A stretch of DNA of 64,000 bases from contig JBJFFZ010000141.1 in the NCBI GenBank assembly GCA_051892195.1, positions 1-64,000 of the forward strand. The letters are read 5' to 3'. Each line of letters opens with the position of its first letter. Position 1 is the first letter of the stretch. The DNA comes from CAKQOE01 sp051892195. GTDB lineage: Bacteria > Bacillota > Clostridia > Peptostreptococcales > Anaerovoracaceae. Position numbers and translations under genes: made by a program. The notes below the pieces were generated by a model. That model was not told the DNA's origin. It did not search any database and worked only from the letters and a program-made list of their open reading frames with translations. Positions 58,116-64,000 of this stretch are shown here, piece after piece.

Positions 58116-58832
58116 ATGCCGCCAAAGGCAAAATATACAAGGGAAGATATTTCAGAGGCCGCCTTTCAGATGACCAGAACAATGGGGATCCAGTCTGTTA
58201 CAGCCAGAGAGCTGGGACGTTATATGGGAACCTCATCAAGACCGATCTTTTCATATTTTACAGGAATGGAGGACGTAAAAAAATCCGTAGAGGAAAAAGC
58301 CAGGGCCATGTACCGGGAATACATGGTAAAGTGCCTGGAAATGTCCATTCCGTTTCAGGGAGCCGGCATGCAGCATATCCGGTTTGCTGCGGAACAGCCA
58401 TATCTGTTTGAGCTGCTGTTTATGTCGCAGAATGACAGCAGGCCTTCCCTGTCCCAGCTGCCAGACAGCCTTCAGATGGGAGATGTGTACTCCATTGTGC
58501 GCAATTCCGTGATGGAATACTACGGGCTTAATGAAAAGGCCGCAGGCCGGATGTTTCTACATCTGTGGATTTACGGACACGGAATCGCATGCCTGTGCGC
58601 GGAGGGCATGTGCAGCTATACCGTAGAGGAGATCGCAGGTCTCTTCGCCGAACAGTGCGCCGGAATCCTGAAGCTTTTTAAGGAGGTTCCGGGCATGGAG
58701 GAGTGCATTTTTGATCCGGCAAAGGCATTTTCATCGATTCCGGGAGTCAGAAAACCGGATTTTACAAAAAAGAACCCTGCAGAAGATAAGATTGAGAGAA
58801 AGGAAAGGATGATGCAGCATGTCAGAGACTGA
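58116..58832 (+). CDS. TetR/AcrR-family regulator
   Basis: A 238-residue protein with an N-terminal TetR-type helix-turn-helix (about 8-55; EDISEAAFQMTRTMGIQSVTARELGRYMGTSSRPIFSYF) and a helical ligand domain (about 70-195). The last 40 residues are charged and not part of the usual fold. Its stop overlaps the next gene by 14 nt, so it is co-translated with the M18 aminopeptidase and may control it. Ligand unknown. Confidence 0.85.
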   Translation: MPPKAKYTREDISEAAFQMTRTMGIQSVTARELGRYMGTSSRPIFSYFTGMEDVKKSVEEKARAMYREYMVKCLEMSIPFQGAGMQHIRFAAEQPYLFELLFMSQNDSRPSLSQLPDSLQMGDVYSIVRNSVMEYYGLNEKAAGRMFLHLWIYGHGIACLCAEGMCSYTVEEIAGLFAEQCAGILKLFKEVPGMEECIFDPAKAFSSIPGVRKPDFTKKNPAEDKIERKERMMQHVRD

Positions 58833-60234
58833 AAAGACAGCAATTTCCGAAGAAGCGGACACAGAAGAAAAGAAGACAGAAAAAACCTGGAAAGGCCTTG
58901 ATCACCAGCTGAAAAAGGAAATCATGGCCTTTGCCGATGGATATATGGAATTTCTCGATCAGGCAAAAACAGAGCGGGAAGCAGTAAAAACCATCCGGGA
59001 AATGGCGGAAGCCCGGGGCTTCCGGGATATCCGCAGAGCGGATTCTCTGCAGCCGGGGGACAAGGTTTACGGAATCAACAAGAACAAATCCATGTACCTT
59101 GCAGTGGTGGGAAAAGAGCCTCTTACGGAGGGCTTCAACGCAGTAGGAGCCCACATCGATGCTCCGCGGCTGGATCTGAAGCAGAACCCACTTTACGAGG
59201 ACAGCGATATTGCCCTTCTGAAGACCCATTATTACGGCGGCATCCGCAAGTACCAGTGGACGGCAGTTCCTCTGGCACTCCACGGCGTAGTTGCCCTGAC
59301 CGACGGCTCTGTGGTGGATATCACCATTGGCGAGGAGCAGGATGAGCCTGTATTTCTGGTGACGGATCTGCTTCCGCATCTTGCGGCAAAGCAGAACGCA
59401 AAGAAGCTGGCGGAGGGCGTAACTGCAGAAAACCTTAATATCGTCTTCGGGTCCATTCCAAAGAAGGATACGGCAGGGGAGGCGGTAAAAGCAGCCATCC
59501 TGGACATTCTGAAAGAAAAATACGGCATGGAGGAAGAGGATTTTCACAGTGCAGAGATTGAAGCCGTTCCAGCAGCAAAAGCCCGTTCTCTGGGAATCGA
59601 CCGGAGCATGGTGGCTGCCTACGGACAGGATGACCGGGTGTGCGCATATCCGTCCGTCATGGGAATCTTTGACGTGGAGGCACCGGAACGTACTGCAGTG
59701 TGCCTGCTTTCCGACAAGGAGGAAATCGGCAGCGTGGGCAACACCGGCATGGAATCCAGAAACTTTGAGCTGTTTGTCATGGAGCTTTTGGAAAAGACGG
59801 GCATCATGAACCCGTATGCCCTTCAGCGGACCCTGTCCGCCTCCAGAGCCCTGTCTGCGGATGTGACGGCAGCCTTCGACCCAACCTATCCGGAGGTTAT
59901 GGAAAAGCACAACGCAGCCTTTATGGGAAAGGGCATCAGCATCAACAAATACACCGGAGCCCGGGGCAAATCCGGAGCCTCCGATGCCAACGCCGAGTTT
60001 CTGGGCTTTGTGAGAGGCCTGTTCAAAGAGGCAGGCGTGGTATATCAGTCCTCCGAACTGGGAAAGGTAGACGAAGGAGGCGGCGGAACCATCGCCTATA
60101 TTCTGGCAAACCGGGGCATGGATGTGGTGGACTGCGGAGTGCCCGTTCACTCCATGCACTCCCCTTACGAATCCGCAAGCAAATACGATATCTACATGGC
60201 ATATCAGGCATACAGGGCATTTCTGAAAAAATAG
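58819..60234 (+). CDS. M18 family aminopeptidase
   Basis: A 471-residue zinc aminopeptidase that removes N-terminal acidic or other residues from peptides in the cytoplasm. Metal and catalytic motifs of family M18: GAHIDAPRLDLK (His and Asp ligands with the following Asp), LSDKEEIGSVGNTG (catalytic Glu-Glu), and the C-terminal His in PVHSMHSPYE. A charged N-terminal stretch of about 30 residues (EEADTEEKKTEKT) precedes the fold. It is coupled to the TetR gene by overlap. Confidence 0.92.
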   Translation: MSETEKTAISEEADTEEKKTEKTWKGLDHQLKKEIMAFADGYMEFLDQAKTEREAVKTIREMAEARGFRDIRRADSLQPGDKVYGINKNKSMYLAVVGKEPLTEGFNAVGAHIDAPRLDLKQNPLYEDSDIALLKTHYYGGIRKYQWTAVPLALHGVVALTDGSVVDITIGEEQDEPVFLVTDLLPHLAAKQNAKKLAEGVTAENLNIVFGSIPKKDTAGEAVKAAILDILKEKYGMEEEDFHSAEIEAVPAAKARSLGIDRSMVAAYGQDDRVCAYPSVMGIFDVEAPERTAVCLLSDKEEIGSVGNTGMESRNFELFVMELLEKTGIMNPYALQRTLSASRALSADVTAAFDPTYPEVMEKHNAAFMGKGISINKYTGARGKSGASDANAEFLGFVRGLFKEAGVVYQSSELGKVDEGGGGTIAYILANRGMDVVDCGVPVHSMHSPYESASKYDIYMAYQAYRAFLKK

Positions 60235-60320
60235 AGAGGCTCAGGCCGGCAGGGCTCCCGCCCTGAAATACAACTCCGAGTTGCAGCGTGAGACAGGCTG
60301 CAGGAAAGGCAGAATACATA

Positions 60321-61004
60321 ATGTCAGAACTTATTCTTCAATGGCATGGACATGCGTGCTTTGAACTTTCATATGCAGGACATTCCCTGGTAATCGATCC
60401 GTATTATCAGGTACCCGGCTATCCAAAGCTTGCCCTTGAGGCAGGTCAGGTGTTTGCCAGCCATACCCAGCACGACGATCACGGATATTTTGATGCGGTG
60501 ACTCTGGTGGAGCAGCCGGGAGAAAATCCTTTTTCTGTGGAGACCGTGGACACGTTTCATGACGGGGAAGGCGGAAGCCTCCGGGGTAACAATAAAATGA
60601 CCATCTTTGAGGCGGGCGGAGTCCGCGTCGCCCATGTGGGGGATCTGGGACACGAGCTTTCTGAGGAACAGCTGGAGGCTATCCGGGGGGTGGATATGGC
60701 CCTGATTCCGGTGGGAGGCTTTTACACCATCGATGGCGTTCAGGCCGCAGCCCTGGCAAAAGCCTGCGGCGCTTCCATTGTGGTTCCCATGCATTTTCGC
60801 AGAGACGGACGGGGCTTTGACGTGATCGCAGAGCCGGAGGTGTTTCTGAATGCCCTGGATGGCGGCATAGAAACCATGGAAGCGGATGACGGCATGATCC
60901 GGGTGAAGGACCGGCAGGCCTTCCTTTGCGTAAAAGGCGAAGAAAGGTGCATCGGCCTTGGCGACGGAAGACAGCATGCGGTTGTGCTGAATTTCTCCGA
61001 GTAA
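60321..61004 (+). CDS. Metallo-beta-lactamase-fold hydrolase (UlaG-like)
   Basis: A 227-residue protein of the metallo-beta-lactamase fold, UlaG/UPF0173 side. It opens with LQWHGHACFEL and IDPYY, typical of that group. The metal motif reads ASHTQHDDHGYFD; the spacing is H-x-x-H-x-D-H, one residue longer than HxHxDH, or else the first His is replaced. Later ligands are in AHVGDLGH and PMHF. Substrate unknown. ATG 60321 follows AGGAAAGG at about 11 nt; the frame extends to 60288. Confidence 0.82.
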   Translation: MSELILQWHGHACFELSYAGHSLVIDPYYQVPGYPKLALEAGQVFASHTQHDDHGYFDAVTLVEQPGENPFSVETVDTFHDGEGGSLRGNNKMTIFEAGGVRVAHVGDLGHELSEEQLEAIRGVDMALIPVGGFYTIDGVQAAALAKACGASIVVPMHFRRDGRGFDVIAEPEVFLNALDGGIETMEADDGMIRVKDRQAFLCVKGEERCIGLGDGRQHAVVLNFSE

Positions 61005-61019
61005 AGAAGAATTCAACAG

Positions 61020-61517
61020 ATGGGGGTTAGAGAAGCAATGCTTGAAGCAATCGAAGCCAGCTATTTCGGGAAAATGCTTGTGACCTTTGTGGTCTCCATG
61101 GCTCCGGTGGTGGAGCTTCGGGGGGGAATTCCCTTTGGAGCCGCTCTGGGACTGGATCCGCTGAGCGCTGCAGCTGCAGCGGTACTGGGCAATCTGGTGC
61201 CGGTGCCGTTTATCATTCTTTTTGTCCGCTATGTGTTTGCCTGGCTGAAGCGGTTTCCGCGGTTGGGCAGTCTGGTGGAACGGATGGAGAAGAAGGCACA
61301 CCTGAAAAGCAGGACCGTAATGAAATACCAGAAGGTGGGGCTCTGCATCCTGGTGGCCATCCCTCTGCCAGGAACCGGCGCCTGGACCGGGGCCCTTGTT
61401 GCAGCCATTATGGACATGCGCCTGAAGCGGGCGGTGCCCCCCATCGTTGCGGGGGTGCTCATCGCAGCGGGGATTGTGTCCTGCATCACCTACGGGCTCA
61501 TAGCGGCTTTGTTTTAA
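61020..61517 (+). CDS. Small membrane protein, putative small multi-drug export family
   Basis: A 165-residue membrane protein with four to five segments of the COG2426/'small multi-drug export' family, whose transport role is only presumed. The family motif VVELRGGIPFG lies near 30-40 and a conserved PLPGTGAWTGAL near 117-128. It follows the hydrolase gene by 15 bp, probably in one transcript. ATG 61020 and ATG 61038 are both possible; neither has a strong ribosome binding site. Confidence 0.82.
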   Translation: MGVREAMLEAIEASYFGKMLVTFVVSMAPVVELRGGIPFGAALGLDPLSAAAAAVLGNLVPVPFIILFVRYVFAWLKRFPRLGSLVERMEKKAHLKSRTVMKYQKVGLCILVAIPLPGTGAWTGALVAAIMDMRLKRAVPPIVAGVLIAAGIVSCITYGLIAALF

Positions 61518-61526
61518 ACAGGAAAG

Positions 61527-61553
61527 CTGTCGCAGATGTGCGGCAGTTTTTTT
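61527..61553 (+). terminator. Rho-independent terminator
   Basis: CTGTCGCA (61527-61534), loop GATG, TGCGGCAG (61539-61546), then seven T. Confidence 0.88.
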
Positions 61554-61578
61554 GTGCCCGGGGACCGGGCGAATGTGA

Positions 61579-61630
61579 ATAAAGATAAAAAAACATGTAT
61601 AAATATACGAAAAAACGAGAATAAATATAC
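61579..61630 (+). promoter_or_regulatory. Repeated AT-rich boxes upstream of the NhaC-type gene
   Basis: ATAAATATAC occurs at 61599-61608 and 61621-61630, exactly 22 bp (two helical turns) apart, with a related ATAAAGATAA at 61579-61588. Such phased AT-rich boxes resemble ArgR-type operators, but the match to a known consensus is loose. A weak extended -10 (TGCTATTCT, about 61648-61656) follows. Confidence 0.35.
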
Positions 61631-61708
61631 ACATTTGTGAATGTTTATGCTATTCTATGGAAGACACGTTTGCAATCATGTTAAATCATTGAAAGAGGAA
61701 AGATTTTT

Positions 61709-63172
61709 ATGGAAAAAGAAACAAAGCAGAAAAAGGAGCCGCGGCAGCCGAAGATTTTTCATTCGGCCATTGCCTTCGGCATCCTTATTGCCGCAATGGC
61801 AGTAGGGATTATTGTATTTGGAACCGACGTTCACGTTCCTATGTTTATCGGCGTTGTTGCAGCCGCCTGCATGGCCCTGTATCTGGGGTTCAGCTGGGAA
61901 TTTATTGAAAAATCCATGATGGACGGCATCTACAACGCGCTTCAGGCAGTTATGATCCTGATCATTGTCGGGATTCTTGTAGGGGTGTGGATCGTAGGGG
62001 GCATCGTTCCTGCCATGATCTACTACGGACTGAAGCTTCTGTCGCCGTCTGTCTTCCTGGTGGCAGCCCTTCTGATCTGCTCCATTACATCTCTGGCCAC
62101 CGGTACTGCGTGGGGAACCATGAGTACCATGGGTCTGGCCCTTATGGGCATCGCTCTGGGGCTTGGTATTCCGGCTCCTATGGCAGCAGGCGCCATTATT
62201 TCCGGCGCTTACTTCGGCGACAAGATGTCTCCGCTGTCTGATACCACAAACCTCGCTCCTGCCATGGCAGGCACCGATGTGTTTACCCATGTAAAGTTCA
62301 TGATTCTTCCGACGGCCATCGCCTACGGCATCGCCATCGTGTCCTTTGCTGTCATGGGCGTTTCCTACGCCAACAGCGGAGCAGCCGCAGACGTATCCGC
62401 CGTGGCGGAGATGAGCGACGGCCTTGCAGCCATGTTCAACATCAACCCGGTGCTCCTGCTTCCGCCGCTGATTGTCATTCTGGCAGTGGCGCTGAAGATC
62501 CCGGCCATTCCGGGCATCACCATCGGCATCATCGCAGGGGGCATCATCGGCATGATCTTCCAGGGCAGCGACTGCACCTTCGGCGCCATTCTGGACTGCG
62601 GCATGAACGGATTCACCTGCGAAAGCGGCGTGGAAGCCATCGATAACCTCCTGAGCACCGGCGGTATCAACAACATGCTCTATTCCGTATCCCTGACCAT
62701 CATCGCCATGATGTTCGGCGGAATCATGGAAAAGACGAGAATGCTGGACGCTCTGGTGGCAAAGATCGTAAAGATGGTAAAGAAGCCGGTATCCCTGGTC
62801 ATCGCCACGGAAGCAACCTGCATCCTGAGCAACGCCACCATGCCGGAACAGTACATCTCCCTGGTTGTTCCTGGCAGAATGTATGCAGAGACTTACCGTG
62901 AACGGGGCCTCCACCCAAAGACCCTTTCCAACGCACTGGAAAGCGCCGGCACCGTAACCTCCGCACTGATTCCGTGGAACACCTGCGGGGTATTTATCCT
63001 GGGAACACTGGGAATTTCAACCTTCGAGTACTTCCCGTATGCGATTTTCAACATCGCTGTTCCGATTACAACCATCGTGCTGGCATTCTTCGGCCTCACC
63101 ATCGCAGACAAGGACGGCGTGAGAATGACAAAGCGGGCTCAGGCAAAGAAGGCTGCGGCTCAGAATGCATAA
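61709..63172 (+). CDS. NhaC-family Na+/H+ antiporter-like transporter
   Basis: A 487-residue integral membrane protein with about eleven segments. The sequence TSLATGTAWGTMSTMGLALMGIALGLGIP and SGAYFGDKMSPLSDTTNLAPAMAGTDVFTHV are diagnostic of the NhaC family. The N-terminus is a lysine-rich cytoplasmic stretch. Members exchange Na+ for H+, but some clostridial ones move amino acids, so the substrate is open. AGAGGAAAG precedes the ATG. Monocistronic with a terminator. Confidence 0.92.
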   Translation: MEKETKQKKEPRQPKIFHSAIAFGILIAAMAVGIIVFGTDVHVPMFIGVVAAACMALYLGFSWEFIEKSMMDGIYNALQAVMILIIVGILVGVWIVGGIVPAMIYYGLKLLSPSVFLVAALLICSITSLATGTAWGTMSTMGLALMGIALGLGIPAPMAAGAIISGAYFGDKMSPLSDTTNLAPAMAGTDVFTHVKFMILPTAIAYGIAIVSFAVMGVSYANSGAAADVSAVAEMSDGLAAMFNINPVLLLPPLIVILAVALKIPAIPGITIGIIAGGIIGMIFQGSDCTFGAILDCGMNGFTCESGVEAIDNLLSTGGINNMLYSVSLTIIAMMFGGIMEKTRMLDALVAKIVKMVKKPVSLVIATEATCILSNATMPEQYISLVVPGRMYAETYRERGLHPKTLSNALESAGTVTSALIPWNTCGVFILGTLGISTFEYFPYAIFNIAVPITTIVLAFFGLTIADKDGVRMTKRAQAKKAAAQNA

Positions 63173-63225
63173 GAAGCGCATGCATTATAAATAAAAAATT
63201 AATAATTTCAGAGAATAGTTCACAG

Positions 63226-63266
63226 GAGGGCTGCCTTTCCCAAAAACGGGAGGGCAGCCCTCTTTG
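63226..63266 (+). terminator. Terminator of the NhaC-type gene
   Basis: GAGGGCTGCC (63226-63235) pairs with GGCAGCCCTC (63253-63262), extended inside by TTCCC/GGGAG, followed by TTT. A second hairpin, GCATCTGCC-A-GGCAGATGC (63266-63284), abuts it. Confidence 0.8.
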
Positions 63267-63383
63267 CATCTGCCAGGCAGATGCTCCGGCGCCATAGCCG
63301 CTGAATTCCGGCCCTTTGCAGGGATTCGGCCCTGATACATTCCTGCTTTATCTCTCATTAAGGAATGCTTAAGATTTTTTCTG

Positions 63384-63413
63384 TTGACGGTGTACTACCC
63401 ATAATAGTACACT
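63384..63413 (+). promoter_or_regulatory. Promoter and YtrA-type operator of the GntR-ABC operon
   Basis: -35 TTGACG (63384-63389), an 18-nt spacer and a possible -10 TACACT (63408-63413). The region is filled by GTGTA-N13-TACACT (63390-63413), inside the larger inverted repeat GTGTACTA-N7-TAGTACAC. Bacillus YtrA binds AGTGTA-N13-TACACT, which this matches at 11 of 12 positions, so the regulator encoded next probably represses its own operon here. Confidence 0.7.
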
Positions 63414-63470
63414 ACAGACAGGCGGGGAAGACCTGCAGTAAAGAAAACCTGCGAAAGGAGGAAATCAGTT

Positions 63471-63854
63471 TTGTTCCAGTTGGATCTTAAGAGCAGAAAG
63501 TCCATCTACGAACAGGTCGTGGACAATGTGAAGGAAATGATCATCACAGGGGTGCTTCCTTCCGAAACCAGACTGCCGTCTGTTCGTGAAATGTCAAAGA
63601 CTTTGACGGTGAACCCCAACACGGTTCAAAAGGCGTATCGGGAATTAGAGCATCAGGGGTATATCTACACGGTCGCCGGTCTTGGATGCTTTGTCACTGT
63701 AAGAGAAGAACAGGAGATTGATAAAAAGAGAGTGGAGCAGATTATGGAAGAGCTTGTTTCACTGATCCGGGAGCTCATGTATCTTGGAGTTTCCCCAGGG
63801 GAGATCAGAAAAAAGATCGATGAAATCTACGCAGAAGGAGGTGTGCAGAGTTGA
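63471..63854 (+). CDS. GntR-family regulator, YtrA subfamily
   Basis: A 127-residue repressor: a GntR winged helix (about 8-78; IYEQVVDNVKEMIITGVLPSETRLPSVREMSKTLTVNPNTVQKAYRELEHQGYI) with only a short helical dimerisation tail, as in YtrA regulators that control ABC transporters for peptides or cell-envelope stress. Start TTG 63471 is supported by AAAGGAGG at 9 nt. Its stop overlaps the ABC gene start by 3 nt (TTGA). Confidence 0.9.
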   Translation: MFQLDLKSRKSIYEQVVDNVKEMIITGVLPSETRLPSVREMSKTLTVNPNTVQKAYRELEHQGYIYTVAGLGCFVTVREEQEIDKKRVEQIMEELVSLIRELMYLGVSPGEIRKKIDEIYAEGGVQS

Positions 63855-64000
63855 TCACTGTTAAGAATGTCTTCAAGTCCTTTGATGACCATCAGGCACT
63901 GAAAGACCTGAGCATTACGGTAGGCAAAGGATCCATCTACGGCCTGGTGGGAACCAACGGCTCCGGAAAGACCACCATCATCAAGCACCTTACTGGAATA
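63851..64000 (+). CDS. ABC transporter ATP-binding protein (partial, runs off the window)
   Basis: The first 50 codons from TTG 63851, with GGAGGTG upstream. The product starts MITVKNVFKSFDDHQALKDL, and Walker A GTNGSGKTT is reached at about residues 38-46. It is the ATPase subunit of the transporter controlled by the YtrA-type regulator; a permease gene is expected next, outside the window. Confidence 0.85.
   Translation, partial: MITVKNVFKSFDDHQALKDLSITVGKGSIYGLVGTNGSGKTTIIKHLTGI

Noticed and set aside
58822..60159. 445-residue minus-strand ORF
   Set aside because: Fully antisense to the M18 aminopeptidase gene; no ribosome binding site, and composition typical of a shadow frame.
61676..62914. 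412-residue minus-strand ORF rich in His, Gly and Asp
   Set aside because: Antisense shadow of the NhaC-family gene; the odd composition comes from reading hydrophobic codons backwards.
1..64000. CRISPR arrays, insertion sequences, prophage or attachment sites
   Set aside because: No regularly spaced direct repeats with spacers, no transposase or integrase motifs and no terminal inverted repeats were seen; the only tandem repeats are the two 11-bp promoter arrays and the lipoprotein coding repeats.

Overview
The window looks like a stretch of core chromosome from an anaerobic, spore-forming member of the Clostridia with roughly balanced base composition. The evidence is an intact pro-sigma-K gene, a CotJC-type manganese catalase, a clostridial bacterial-type 2[4Fe-4S] ferredoxin, Rex, sigma-54, an arginine deiminase operon, AddA, RNase Y and a maf-radC-mreBCD cell-shape operon. 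I see no transposase, prophage, CRISPR array or integration site. I do not assign a genus.

Layout. The window opens in the last bases of a 5S rRNA gene and its terminator. After a gene-free stretch comes the arginine deiminase operon arcA-arcB-yfcC-like (969-4744), then an ECF sigma/anti-sigma pair, a GNAT-like protein, acpP on the minus strand, an ABC-F gene behind a tiny upstream ORF, rex with a Rex-type operator over its own promoter, and a short ferredoxin gene. Next are a P-loop/Asp23 fusion gene, CIRCE-groES-groEL, tRNA-Glu, an SLH-domain protein, gpmI, addA (no addB beside it), Mn-catalase, tRNA-Pro, an alanine/glycine:cation symporter and a CheY/CheC-like pair. rpoN-pgk-tpiA (25470-28960) follows.

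The middle of the window holds the most unusual block. A three-gene signalling operon (REC protein, LytS-type kinase with an abnormal N-box, and a REC-winged-helix regulator; 29216-32864) starts at a promoter carrying three 11-bp direct repeats. Immediately after the operon a second promoter with the same repeat geometry drives a short transcript that has no conventional ORF and ends in a very strong terminator (about 32946-33089). This is a candidate regulated small RNA or tiny peptide gene. An EcsC-family gene and a 1116-residue GGDEF-EAL-Cache-PAS-GGDEF protein follow.

The last third is housekeeping: eno, secG, a repeat-rich lipoprotein, rnr, sigK, a second ABC-F gene, maf-radC-mreB-mreC-mreD-PBP2-MinD-like (an elongation/shape operon whose minC and minE are missing), rodA on the opposite strand, rny, cysteine desulfurase-thiI (tRNA 4-thiouridine), a TetR regulator with an M18 aminopeptidase, a metallo-beta-lactamase-fold protein, a small membrane exporter, an NhaC-family antiporter, and a YtrA-type GntR regulator with its operator and the start of its ABC transporter at the window edge.
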